Counted from the first letter of the stretch, positions 1-7,707 are shown. The stretch: DNA of 12,868 nucleotides from Acidimicrobiia bacterium (GCA_031177445.1 JAPSGP010000045.1:1-12868); one strand, 5' to 3'. The notes: generated by a model not told the origin, from the letters alone. Translations and numbers: made by a program.

Positions 1-387
1 GAAGGCGCGGACCTCGTTCGCGACCTCGGCCGCCATGCTGTCGACGGCGACGAACAACGCGAGCTGCCCGCGGCGCAGCGCGTCGAGGATCTGTCCGTCG
101 TCCCGGCACGCCCACACGGACTCGCCATCGGTGACCAGCCGCAGGCCGGCGACGTCGTCGCCCGCCTCGACGAGGTAGCGCACGGCGCGCCGGATGCGTC
201 CGAGCGCGAGACCGGATTCGAGCAGCGACGACACCATGCGCAGAGCCACCAGGTCGCGAAAGCCGTACCGGGCAACCGACCCCGGCGACGGCTCGTCGGG
301 CACCACCAGGCCGAGGTCCTCCCAGTACCGGAGCTGGGCGGCGGTGCAACCGGTCAACCGGGTCGTCTGCGCGACCGTGAACCGCAC
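1..387 (-). CDS. MerR-family transcriptional regulator (3' end cut by window edge)
   Basis: A DNA-binding regulator of the MerR type; 129 codons are visible and the C-terminus lies beyond the window start. Reading from GTG at 387, residues 3-30 form the winged HTH typical of the family (TVAQTTRLTGCTAAQLRYWE, then DLGLVVP). The wing ends in RYGFRDLVALR (40-50), and a helix at 51-75 (SLLESGLALGRIRRAVRYL) matches the usual helix leading to the dimerisation coiled coil. The rest (about 85-129) is a variable effector or dimerisation part; I see no cysteine cluster of a metal sensor in it. The start lies 7 nt after the stop of the DUF3040 gene, so the two are probably co-transcribed. GTG at 387 was chosen because the HTH begins at once; a GTT codon precedes it and no in-frame ATG is near. 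The effector cannot be told. The family call is firm, the exact start less so. Confidence 0.85.
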   Translation of the reverse strand, partial: MRFTVAQTTRLTGCTAAQLRYWEDLGLVVPDEPSPGSVARYGFRDLVALRMVSSLLESGLALGRIRRAVRYLVEAGDDVAGLRLVTDGESVWACRDDGQILDALRRGQLALFVAVDSMAAEVANEVRAF

Positions 388-394
388 AACGGCC

Positions 395-775
395 TTAGGA
401 AGAGTCGTCGCGTCGCCAGCGCTCGCGCCAGCGCTTCCCCGCGTTGCCGAAGGCGTTCTTCAGCGCACCGGTCCGCATCGAGCTCGTCAGGTTCTCGATC
501 CCGGCCTTGCCCAGCTTGCGGACGTTACGCTCGATCACGAGGAGGCACGCCAGCATCACGAGGAACCCCACCACGCCGAGCAGCAGCGCGGTGGTGAAGG
601 TCAGGAGCAGGAGGACGAGGCCGGCCACGAACCCCAGCACCGCCCATTTGATGACCCGGGCCGAATGGCGGTACAGGGTGGTCTCGGAGACCTCCTGCAC
701 CAGGCGGGGATCGGTGGCCGTGAGATTGGCCTCGATCTCCTGGAGAATTCGTTGCTCGTCTTCAGAGAGCGGCAT
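395..775 (-). CDS. DUF3040 domain membrane protein
   Basis: A 126-residue integral membrane protein of the actinobacterial DUF3040 family, whose function is unknown to me. The N-terminus MPLSEDEQRILQEIE is the family hallmark: a soluble acidic helix followed by LTATDPRLVQEV. Two hydrophobic segments follow at about residues 41-62 and 64-82, then a basic amphipathic tail (KAGKRWRERWRRDD-like, 84-126). Reading continues open to 853, but I placed the start at ATG 775. The family motif begins there, and a GGAGAG ribosome site lies just before it (ATGGAGAGCG then ATG); the upstream extension is Arg/Pro-rich and looks non-coding. The gene lies downstream of dinB and 7 nt before the MerR gene. From memory, DUF3040 genes are often near dinB and mraZ in actinobacteria, so this linkage looks conserved. 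Confidence 0.88.
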   Translation of the reverse strand: MPLSEDEQRILQEIEANLTATDPRLVQEVSETTLYRHSARVIKWAVLGFVAGLVLLLLTFTTALLLGVVGFLVMLACLLVIERNVRKLGKAGIENLTSSMRTGALKNAFGNAGKRWRERWRRDDSS

Positions 776-964
776 CGCTCTCCATTGTCGCGCGCCTGCC
801 GACGGGTGGCCACGCGCGTTGATCAGACGGGGCGGCCACCGGCAGCGGCCCACCGGTAAGCGAGGTCGACGATGCGCCGCCAGCGCGTCGCCGGCGTCGG
901 GGTTGCCGATCCAGTCCGGCGGCGGCGGGGGCGGTGTGGCCGCAGCCGACGATGCCGACGCGCC
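776..964 (-). other. Gap between dinB and DUF3040 gene; possible coupled or frame-disrupted small gene
   Basis: This 189-nt gap holds no convincing intact gene, but it is not plainly empty. A GTG at 968-966 overlaps the dinB stop (GTGA) and opens a 68-codon frame to 762. That frame starts MRRVGIVGCGHTAPAAAG, soon becomes Arg/Gly-rich and runs into the DUF3040 start, so it is unlikely as it stands. The dinB frame itself, read past its TGA, gives a proline run and then DWIGNPDAGDAL. The next frame over gives RRIVDLAYRWAAAGGRPV and stops at 825-823. These two look protein-like and would join if one base were removed near 880. A decayed or frameshifted short gene is possible. Confidence 0.3.
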
Positions 965-2179
965 TCACGACGAGCGGTCGCCCCGGCGGCCTTCGATCAA
1001 CGACGCCGGTCCCACCGCGCCTGCGCCGAAGCGGTCGCGGACCTCATCGACCGACACTTCGAGGGCACGGCGGCGGTCGTGGCCCTCGTCGCCGGGCTCG
1101 CCCCCGCGCGAGGCGTCGAGATCGAGGCTCGTCTGCACCCCGGCCGTGGGCTCGAGCTGCTGTGCCGTCACACCGAGCAGCCGAACGCCGTCGCGGAGCT
1201 CGACCGCTTCGAGCAGTGCGGACGCAACGGTCGCGATCTCGGCAGCGACGTCGGTCGCGGTCGGGAGCGTGCGCGAGCGGGTGATCGTACGAAAGTCGCC
1301 GTAGCGCACCTTGAGCTGCACGGTGCGGCCGGCGCGCTCGGCGCGTCGCAGCCGCTCCGCGACCCGCTCTGCCATCCGCCGCACCTCTCGCTGGAGCACG
1401 GCGCGCTCTGCGACGTCGCGCGGGAACGTCTCCTCGTGCCCAATCGACTTCACCTCACGATTGGGCTCGACGGGACGGTCGTCTCGGTTCCACGCCAGTG
1501 CGTGCAGGTGGCGGCCGCTCGATTGGCCGAGCGCGTCGACCAGCGCCTGCTCCGGCAGCGCGGCAAGGTCGCCGATCGTCACGACCCCCAGACCTTCCAG
1601 GCGCTTGCGGGTCGCCGGGCCCACGCCCCACAGGCGGCCCACGTCGAGCGGATGGAGCAACTCCAGCTCCGTTCCCGGCGGGACGAGGAGCAGGCCGTCC
1701 GGCTTGGCCAGCTCGCTGGCGAGCTTGGCCACGAGCTTGGTCGTCGCGATCCCGACCGATGCCACCAGACCGGTCTCGGACCGGATCCGGCGGCGCAGCT
1801 CGATCGCGATCTCCTCGCCTGATCCATGGAGCCGCCGGGCGCCCGCAACGTCGAGGAACGCCTCGTCGAGCGCGAGGGGTTCGACCAGCGGCGTCACCGC
1901 TCGCAGGATCGCCATGACCTGCGTGCTGGCCTCGCCGTAGCGTTCGAAGCGCGGCGCGAGGAAGACGGCGTCCGGGCACGCCCGCCGGGCGCGTCCCATC
2001 GGGATCGCGGAATGGATCCCGAAACGGCGAGCCTCGTAGCTGGCCGCGGCCACGACCCCGCGAGGCCCGAGTCCTCCGACGACGACCGGCCGCCCGCGCA
2101 ATCGAGGGTCGTCGAGCTGCTCCACCGACGCATAGAACGCGTCGAGGTCGACGTGCAGGATCGTCGCGCCCGTACTCAC
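965..2179 (-). CDS. dinB: DNA polymerase IV (Y-family translesion polymerase)
   Basis: Error-prone DNA polymerase that extends across damaged template. The 404 residues are slightly longer than the roughly 350 of E. coli DinB. Catalytic acidic residues are present: D11 in HVDLDAFYASVE, and D105/E106 in LALDEAFLDV. Y16 sits at the steric-gate position that excludes ribonucleotides; Y48/R51 (SYEARR) match the conserved finger residues. Helix-hairpin-helix motifs lie around 180-205 (LWGVGPATRKRLEGLGVVTIGDLAAL). The little-finger domain follows, with TFPRDV and VRYGDFRTITRS. QTSLDL at 349-354 fits the QxxLxL sliding-clamp motif, followed by a tail ending SVDEVRDRFG. The GTG start directly precedes the conserved ILHVDLDAF. 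It begins 10 nt after the Nudix gene stop, so the pair is an operon. I see no LexA-type box (GAACNNNNGTTC) upstream of the pair. Confidence 0.97.
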   Translation of the reverse strand: MSTGATILHVDLDAFYASVEQLDDPRLRGRPVVVGGLGPRGVVAAASYEARRFGIHSAIPMGRARRACPDAVFLAPRFERYGEASTQVMAILRAVTPLVEPLALDEAFLDVAGARRLHGSGEEIAIELRRRIRSETGLVASVGIATTKLVAKLASELAKPDGLLLVPPGTELELLHPLDVGRLWGVGPATRKRLEGLGVVTIGDLAALPEQALVDALGQSSGRHLHALAWNRDDRPVEPNREVKSIGHEETFPRDVAERAVLQREVRRMAERVAERLRRAERAGRTVQLKVRYGDFRTITRSRTLPTATDVAAEIATVASALLEAVELRDGVRLLGVTAQQLEPTAGVQTSLDLDASRGGEPGDEGHDRRRALEVSVDEVRDRFGAGAVGPASLIEGRRGDRSS

Positions 2180-2189
2180 CGCCGACCGG

Positions 2190-2693
2190 TCAGAGCCGCA
2201 CGATCTCGAACGCGTCGCGCGCTCGGCCGCGCACCTCGTACGAGAACCGGCGGGCGTCCGCCGGGCCCCAGGGCTCGGCGAGCCACTCCCCCAGCGGCTC
2301 CCCCACCCACCGGTGACACTGTCCGAGCACTGTCAACGCTTCGCCGAGCGGGACGAACGCGGCTTCGACGACGATCCCGTCGGGATCTCCGACCCGCACC
2401 TCTCCTTCGAACTCCACCGCGCGATGCACCTCGCAGCGCATGATCCAGCCCAGATCGACCGCGACGGCCTCGACCTCGTAGAGCGGCCCTTCCCAGCGGT
2501 TGACGACGAGCCCGGTCTCCTCCTCCACCTCACGGGTCAGCCCCTCGAGGACCGACGCGTCGGAGTCGTCGATCACCCCGCCGGGCGTGCTCCAGTCCTC
2601 GAAACCGCCTCGGCGCAGGTTCCGCACGAGGAGGAGGCAACCGTCGGATTCCACGAGCGCACCGGCAACCAGCCATTCGCGCATCGCCGACAT
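2190..2693 (-). CDS. NUDIX hydrolase
   Basis: A pyrophosphohydrolase of the Nudix fold, probably acting on a nucleoside diphosphate-linked substrate; 167 residues. The N-terminal strand (WLVAGALVESDGCLLLVRN) leads into a Nudix box at about 38-61: GG, then a loop of acidic residues, then REVEEETG (54-61) with the Mg-binding glutamates. The loop is one residue longer than in MutT and lacks the usual glutamate before the helix, so the box is slightly divergent. The C-terminal third, with Trp/Arg/Glu-rich helices, may set substrate choice. I chose ATG 2693 because GAGA lies 8 nt upstream; ATG 2684 (MREWLV) is nearly as good. The gene leads into dinB 10 nt later, which suggests a role in nucleotide-pool clean-up or DNA damage, but the substrate cannot be read from sequence. 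Confidence 0.92.
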   Translation of the reverse strand: MSAMREWLVAGALVESDGCLLLVRNLRRGGFEDWSTPGGVIDDSDASVLEGLTREVEEETGLVVNRWEGPLYEVEAVAVDLGWIMRCEVHRAVEFEGEVRVGDPDGIVVEAAFVPLGEALTVLGQCHRWVGEPLGEWLAEPWGPADARRFSYEVRGRARDAFEIVRL

Positions 2694-2736
2694 GCACGCA
2701 GTCTCGCACGCGCATCGGAGGACGAGTCCTGCGCCA

Positions 2737-2742
2737 TACCAT
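2737..2742 (+). promoter_or_regulatory. Putative -10 box TACCAT of a leaderless gene
   Basis: TACCAT fits TANNNT and ends 7 nt before ATG 2750. Transcription would start at or next to the start codon. There is no good ribosome site before the ATG and no consensus -35. Confidence 0.45.
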
Positions 2743-2749
2743 CCGGCCG

Positions 2750-3058
2750 ATGACCGATGGCACCGGTGCGCCTCCGGGCGGCGCCGAGGGCGGTGAGCGC
2801 TCCGGGCTCGTTCCCGGCGGGCTCCCGTCCCGCGGCGCCTACACCCTCGCCTTCCTGAGCGTGATGGTCGCCGGCGTGCTCGGTGGGGTGATCGGCTACG
2901 GGCTCGCCGACTTGGGGACCGACGGCGATTCGACGCTGGCCAACGTCGCCGGCCTCGTGCTCGGCGCGCTGGTCGGCGCGGTCGGCGTGGGCGTCGTCGC
3001 CGTCCTGGTGCTCCGCGCCATGGCCGAGTGGCAACGGGGCGGCAAGCGCGCCCGCTAA
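2750..3058 (+). CDS. Small two-helix membrane protein, unknown function
   Basis: A 102-residue protein I do not recognise as a named family. A Gly/Pro-rich soluble N-terminus (1-28) is followed by two Gly/Ala/Val-rich hydrophobic helices, about 30-53 and 64-90. A short loop (DLGTDGDST) separates them, and a basic tail WQRGGKRAR suggests a cytoplasmic C-terminus and so an N-in/C-in hairpin. The glycine pattern in both helices (GGVIGYG, LGALVGAVGVG) would allow tight packing or oligomerisation. The gene is divergent from the Nudix gene across 56 nt and converges on the LmbE gene. Codon third positions are strongly G/C, as in its neighbours, which argues for a real gene. The frames opposite it lack recognisable protein. 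Confidence 0.72.
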   Translation: MTDGTGAPPGGAEGGERSGLVPGGLPSRGAYTLAFLSVMVAGVLGGVIGYGLADLGTDGDSTLANVAGLVLGALVGAVGVGVVAVLVLRAMAEWQRGGKRAR

Positions 3059-3062
3059 CGGC

Positions 3063-3083
3063 TTCTGCAGCGTTGGTGCAGAA
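3063..3083. terminator. Hairpin between convergent genes
   Basis: A perfect inverted repeat, TTCTGCA (3063-3069) and TGCAGAA (3077-3083), with a 7-nt loop. It starts 4 nt after the stop of the small membrane protein and faces the end of the LmbE gene. No U-run follows, so it could be a weak bidirectional terminator, or an operator-like palindrome by chance. Confidence 0.4.
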
Positions 3084-3126
3084 CACTCCCCTGGGTCCGG
3101 GGCTCCGGCACCGAACGCTCCGAGGG

Positions 3127-3840
3127 CTAGCGGAAGGTCAGTCTCCGGAATGCCTCGGCGTAGCGCACGCCGGCGGCCGCGCCCGCGGACTCGGCCAGCT
3201 CGCGCAGGAACTCGCGGAACCAGTCGCCGGTCTCGGTGAGCTGACTGGCATGACAGAACAAAGCCTCGATCTTTCGCTCGAGGCTCTCGGAGATGTCGAC
3301 CCAGCAGTTGGGTTCGAGCGTGCCGGACAGGTAGACGGCGTCGACCTCGTGCACCGCCAGCCCCTCGGCGAGGTGCTCGCGGAAGTAGTGGGGGTTGCCG
3401 GCGGCCGGTGCGACCGCGTCGAGCGTCGCCCATCCGGTGATCCGGTGGTCCCGATGATTGAAGTAGCGGTCGCCGAAGAACACCGCCGTCGGGTCCGGGC
3501 ACAGCACGACCTGGGGCCGAAGCTCGCGCACCACCCGGACGATCGAGCCCCGCAGCTCCCGGTCGTCGACGACCTCACCGTCCGGATGATCGAGGTGGAA
3601 GTGCCCGGCCAAGCCGAGGAGGTCGGCCGCCTTCGCCGTCTCCTCGACGCGCAGGGCGGTGAGCTGCTCGAGGTCGGCGGACGGATCGGACGTCCCCTTG
3701 TCGCCTCGCGTCGTGATCAGCAGCCACACCTGAGCGCCCGCCTCGGCCCATTCCGCCAAGGTGCCGCCGGCCGAGATCTCCGGGTCGTCGGGGTGGGCGT
3801 AGACCGCCAGCGCGCTCGCGGGAACGGTGGACTCGATCAC
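3127..3840 (-). CDS. PIG-L/LmbE-family zinc deacetylase
   Basis: A predicted zinc-dependent amidase that removes acetyl groups from N-acetylglucosamine-type sugars or related amides, the family of MshB and Mca in mycothiol metabolism; 237 residues. Visible motifs are AHPDD followed by E (H16, D18, D19, E21) near the N-terminus, RGDKGTSDP at 45-53, and NHRDHR with H129 and H132. By analogy with MshB, H16, D19 and H132 would bind zinc and D18 would act as the base. The C-terminal helices (SLERKIEALFCHASQ) are typical of the Mca-like branch. The start GTG at 3840 overlaps the stop of the dehydrogenase gene (GTGA), so translation is coupled; a second GTG lies one codon upstream. The exact substrate is unknown. 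There is no secretion signal, so it should be cytoplasmic. Confidence 0.93.
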   Translation of the reverse strand: MIESTVPASALAVYAHPDDPEISAGGTLAEWAEAGAQVWLLITTRGDKGTSDPSADLEQLTALRVEETAKAADLLGLAGHFHLDHPDGEVVDDRELRGSIVRVVRELRPQVVLCPDPTAVFFGDRYFNHRDHRITGWATLDAVAPAAGNPHYFREHLAEGLAVHEVDAVYLSGTLEPNCWVDISESLERKIEALFCHASQLTETGDWFREFLRELAESAGAAAGVRYAEAFRRLTFR

Positions 3841-4634
3841 CACGTCAGCTCGAGCACCCCCCGCATCGTCGCCTCGAACGTGGCGTCGTCCATGGTCGAG
3901 CGCGCGCCCAGCACGAGGTCGGCGTCGGCGCCGACCGGCCACCGGAGCTTGTCCTCGGTCCCCTCGACCGCGTCCGCGATCACCTGCGCCACCGGCTCGG
4001 CGCCCAGCGCCTCGCCTCCGCCCCGCAGCCGCTCCATCGCTCCGGCCCACTGGCGATCGAGCTCGTCGTACGGGGGGCCGTCGAGGGCGTACCGGGGCTC
4101 CTTGCCCTGGAATTCGGTGGCAAAGAAGCCGGGCTCGACGATCGCCACCCGAACACCGAAGTGCGCGGCCTCGTAGTGGAGCGTCTCCGAGATCGCTTCC
4201 AGCGCGTGCTTGGTCGCGGCGTAGTAGCCGCCCAGCGGTCCCGAGGCTCGACCCGCCAGCGACGTCACGTTCACGATCACGCCACTCTCGCGGGCGCGCA
4301 TCTGCGGCATGACGGCCTGGATCATGCGCGCCGCCCCCAGGACGTTCGTCTCGAACATGCGGCGCACGTCGTCGAGCGGCACCGCCTCGATCGGGCCCAC
4401 AAGTCCGAACCCGGCGTTGTTCACGATTGCGTCGATCGTCCCGGCGGCGGCGACGGCGGTGGCGACCGACGTGTCGTCGTCGACGTCGAGCGCCGCCGTC
4501 GACGCGACGTCGAGGTCGGCGAGCGCCTCCGGGCGCCGCGCGGTCGCGACCACCTCGTGACCACGCTTGGTGAGCTCGATCGCGCTGGCGCGACCGAAGC
4601 CGGTCGAGCAGCCGGTGATGAGGACCCGTGCCAT
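3837..4634 (-). CDS. Short-chain dehydrogenase/reductase (classical SDR)
   Basis: An NAD(P)-dependent oxidoreductase with a Rossmann fold; 265 residues, close to the classical SDR length. It shows the cofactor motif TGCSTGFG (7-14), NNAG (72-75), the catalytic N97, S125 and the Y138-AAT-K142 pair, so all four catalytic residues are present. Arginines at 33-34 after the second strand (VVATARRPE) favour NADPH over NADH. The region after PGFFATEF (about 172-190) and the helical tail form the substrate lid, which gives no clear substrate. The start is firm: AGGAGGAGAG lies 6 nt before ATG 4634. It overlaps the downstream LmbE gene by 4 nt and follows the threonine aldolase gene after 48 nt. Names such as 'oxidoreductase' are as far as the sequence allows. 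Confidence 0.95.
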   Translation of the reverse strand: MARVLITGCSTGFGRASAIELTKRGHEVVATARRPEALADLDVASTAALDVDDDTSVATAVAAAGTIDAIVNNAGFGLVGPIEAVPLDDVRRMFETNVLGAARMIQAVMPQMRARESGVIVNVTSLAGRASGPLGGYYAATKHALEAISETLHYEAAHFGVRVAIVEPGFFATEFQGKEPRYALDGPPYDELDRQWAGAMERLRGGGEALGAEPVAQVIADAVEGTEDKLRWPVGADADLVLGARSTMDDATFEATMRGVLELTW

Positions 4635-4640
4635 CGTGCG

Positions 4641-4650
4641 CTCTCCTCCT
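4641..4650 (-). promoter_or_regulatory. Strong ribosome binding site of the SDR gene
   Basis: Reads AGGAGGAGAG on the minus strand, 6 nt before ATG 4634. It is one of the few strong Shine-Dalgarno sequences in the window, and it marks this gene as internal to a longer transcript or as having a real leader. Confidence 0.75.
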
Positions 4651-4682
4651 GCAGCGGACCGACCGCCGCTCAGCTTCCCTGC

Positions 4683-5714
<1,032 letters not shown>

Positions 5715-5720
5715 GCGTCG

Positions 5721-5726
5721 AGGGTA
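5721..5726 (-). promoter_or_regulatory. Putative -10 box TACCCT before the threonine aldolase GTG
   Basis: TACCCT on the minus strand, 6 nt before GTG 5714, in the 44-nt gap after tesB. There is no ribosome site between. This fits an internal leaderless promoter; no consensus -35 is seen. Confidence 0.4.
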
Positions 5727-5758
5727 CGCGGTCGATCTGGCCGCCTCGTCGGTGTTCC

Positions 5759-6625
5759 TCAGCGCGCGTCGACCGGTCGGATCAGGCCCTCCTGGATCAC
5801 GGTCACCGCGAGCGTGCCGTCGCGACAGAAGATCGATCCTTCCGCGAGCCCCCGCGCCCCGGAGGCGGACGGGCTGTTCTGGTGGTACAGCAGCCAGTCG
5901 TCGGCCCGGAACGGCCGGTGGAACCACATCGCGTGGTCGAGGCTGGCGATCTGGTAGTGCGCGCCGGTGTACGAGATCGCGTGCGGCAGCATCGCGGTGT
6001 CGAGCAGCGTCAGATCCGACGCGTAGGCGACGACGCACGCGTGGATCAGCGGCGGATCGGCCAGCTTGCCGTTCGCGCGGATCCAGACGTCCTGCTGCGG
6101 CTCCCGGGGGCGCGGATCGAGGAAATGCGGATCGTCGACGGGCCGCGAGTCGATGGGACGCTCGCGCACCAACCAATCGCCGAAGTCCTTGCCCAGCCGG
6201 TCGAGGTAGGGCTCGATGCGCTGCTGGAACGTCGGCAGCTCGTCGGGCATGGGCACGTCGGGCATGGGCCGCTGATGGTCCGGACCGGACTCCACGATCT
6301 GGAACGACGCCTGCATGTTGAAGATCGCCCGGCCGTGTTGGATCGCGACCACCCGGCGAGTGGAGAAGCTCCTCCCGTCGCGGATGCGGTCGACCTCGTA
6401 GACGATCGGCACCTGCGGGTCGCCGGGGCGCAAGAAGTACGCGTGGAGCGAGTGCACCGGTCGTTCGTCGTCGAGGGTGCGCCCCGCGGCAATCAGCGCC
6501 TGCGCCGCGACCTGTCCGCCGAACACGCGCTGCCGGTCCTCGTCCGGGCTCACACCCCGGAACAGATTGACCTCGAGCGCTTCCAGCTCCAACAGCGAAA
6601 GAAGCTCGTCGAGCGCATTTCCCAC
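5759..6625 (-). CDS. tesB: Acyl-CoA thioesterase II
   Basis: Hydrolyses fatty acyl-CoA to free acid and CoA. The 288 residues form the double hot-dog fold typical of TesB, almost the length of the E. coli enzyme (286). The N-terminal half carries RVFGGQVAAQALIAA (33-47) and VHSLHAYFLRPGD (57-69). The C-terminal half carries the active site, with D204 (AYASDLTLL), S228 (ASLDHAMWFHR) and Q278 (VIQEGLIR). The numbering coincides with the D204/T228/Q278 triad of E. coli, with serine in place of threonine. Start is GTG 6625, with TACGAT 6 nt upstream and no ribosome site, so a leaderless mRNA is likely. It lies 41 nt after the phosphofructokinase gene and 44 nt before the aldolase gene on the same strand. 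Confidence 0.96.
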   Translation of the reverse strand: MGNALDELLSLLELEALEVNLFRGVSPDEDRQRVFGGQVAAQALIAAGRTLDDERPVHSLHAYFLRPGDPQVPIVYEVDRIRDGRSFSTRRVVAIQHGRAIFNMQASFQIVESGPDHQRPMPDVPMPDELPTFQQRIEPYLDRLGKDFGDWLVRERPIDSRPVDDPHFLDPRPREPQQDVWIRANGKLADPPLIHACVVAYASDLTLLDTAMLPHAISYTGAHYQIASLDHAMWFHRPFRADDWLLYHQNSPSASGARGLAEGSIFCRDGTLAVTVIQEGLIRPVDAR

Positions 6626-6631
6626 GCCGGG

Positions 6632-6637
6632 ATCGTA
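6632..6637 (-). promoter_or_regulatory. Putative -10 box TACGAT of leaderless tesB
   Basis: TACGAT on the minus strand, 6 nt before GTG 6625. No consensus -35 is visible; the -35 area overlaps a small inverted repeat at 6645-6657. Confidence 0.45.
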
Positions 6638-6644
6638 CGCAGAT

Positions 6645-6657
6645 CCGCCACAGGCGG
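6645..6657. repeat. Short inverted repeat between pfp and tesB
   Basis: CCGCC-ACA-GGCGG, a perfect 5-bp stem with a 3-nt loop. It starts just after the pfp stop and overlaps the -35 area of the putative tesB promoter. It may weakly end pfp transcription or be a binding site; with such G+C content it may also be chance. Confidence 0.25.
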
Positions 6658-6666
6658 CGGAGGCCC

Positions 6667-7695
6667 TCAGCCGAAGAACACCGACGCGACGTCGTAAAGC
6701 TTGGGATCGACGAGCTTCAGCTCGCGCACGCCCTCCTCGAGTGGCACGCGAATGATCTCAGGGCCGCGGAGGGCCACCATCTTGCCGAAGTCGCCCTCGT
6801 GGGCGGCGTCGATGGCCTCGATCCCGAAGCGGGTCGCCAGCACCCGGTCGTACGCGGTGGGCGTGCCGCCGCGAAGTACGTGCCCGAGGATGGTGGGCCG
6901 GGTCTCGAACCCAGTCCGGCGCTCGATCTCCTCTGCGACCCGAGTGCCGACGCCGCCGAGCCGCACGTGGCCGAACTCGTCTGTCTCGCCCGACTGCAGG
7001 ACCATCGTTCCCTCGGCCGGCACCGCGCCCTCGGCCACGATCACGATCGAGAAGCCAGCGCCCCGACGGTGACGGTGCTCGAGGCGGCTGCACACCTCTG
7101 CGATGTCGAACGGCTCCTCCGGGATGAGGATCACGTCGCCGCCGCCGGCGATGCCCGCGTACGTCGCGATCCAGCCGGCGTGGCGGCCCATCACCTCCAC
7201 CACCATCACGCGGTCGTGGCTCTCGGCGGTCGTGTGCAAGCGATCGATGGCGTCGGTGGCGATCTGGACCGCGGTGTTGAACCCGAAGGTGAAGTCGGTC
7301 GCGGACAGATCGTTGTCGATGGTCTTGGGCACGCCCACGAGGTTCACCCCGTCGCCGGCCAGCTTGTTGGCCACGCCCAGGGTGTCCTCGCCTCCGATCG
7401 GGATGAGCGCGTCGATCCGCTCCCGCCGCAAGGTGTCGAGCACGCGGGCGACGCCGTCGTCGCTCTTGTACGGGTTGGTGCGGGAGCTGCCGAGGATGGT
7501 GCCTCCACGATGGAGGATGCCGCGTGTGTTGGCGGTCGTGAGGTCGATCGTCTCCATCTCGATCACCCCGCGCCAGCCGTGGCGGAACCCGACAAGGTTG
7601 TGGCCGTACTGGCCCTCGCCCTTGCGGACGACGGCTCGGATCACGGCGTTGAGGCCCGGGCAGTCGCCGCCGCCGGTCAGCACCCCGATGCGCAT
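6667..7695 (-). CDS. pfp: 6-phosphofructokinase, predicted pyrophosphate-dependent
   Basis: Phosphorylates fructose 6-phosphate in glycolysis; 342 residues, of the actinobacterial 'mixed' PFK group. Motifs in order: VLTGGGDCPGLNAVIR (5-20), GSSR with R72, PIGGEDTLG (99-107), PKTIDND (123-129) with catalytic D127, R162, VMGRHAGW (168-175; M169, R171) and AEG with E222, all at E. coli PfkA numbering. The phosphoryl-donor positions are D104 (GGED) and K124 (PKTIDND). As I recall, ATP enzymes have glycine at 104, while D104/K124 is the signature of pyrophosphate-dependent enzymes such as that of Amycolatopsis methanolica. I therefore favour PPi as donor, which makes the step reversible. Start ATG 7695 is preceded by GGAGGT. 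The gene is divergent from the PH-like/glpK pair and heads the tesB strand. Confidence 0.95.
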   Translation of the reverse strand: MRIGVLTGGGDCPGLNAVIRAVVRKGEGQYGHNLVGFRHGWRGVIEMETIDLTTANTRGILHRGGTILGSSRTNPYKSDDGVARVLDTLRRERIDALIPIGGEDTLGVANKLAGDGVNLVGVPKTIDNDLSATDFTFGFNTAVQIATDAIDRLHTTAESHDRVMVVEVMGRHAGWIATYAGIAGGGDVILIPEEPFDIAEVCSRLEHRHRRGAGFSIVIVAEGAVPAEGTMVLQSGETDEFGHVRLGGVGTRVAEEIERRTGFETRPTILGHVLRGGTPTAYDRVLATRFGIEAIDAAHEGDFGKMVALRGPEIIRVPLEEGVRELKLVDPKLYDVASVFFG

Positions 7696-7699
7696 ACTC

Positions 7700-7705
7700 A
7701 CCTCC
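7700..7705 (-). promoter_or_regulatory. Ribosome binding site of pfp
   Basis: GGAGGT on the minus strand, 4 nt before ATG 7695. A second purine block, GGGAGG (7708-7713), lies 12 nt before the start, so two candidate sites lie in tandem. Confidence 0.7.
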
Positions 7706-7707
7706 GA

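Noticed and set aside
344..360. TTGACCGGTT element resembling the TetR half-site
   Set aside because: It lies inside the coding part of the MerR gene (LTGCT codons) and lacks a proper second half-site.
872..1822. Long plus-strand open frames opposite dinB (also 194-859 and 1826-2443)
   Set aside because: They are mirror frames of dinB, DUF3040 and Nudix codons, low-complexity Arg/Ala/Pro-rich and without motifs. The minus-strand genes are unmistakable.
2694..2749. Looked for a LexA/SOS box before the Nudix-dinB operon
   Set aside because: No GAACNNNNGTTC-like palindrome is present in this intergenic region.
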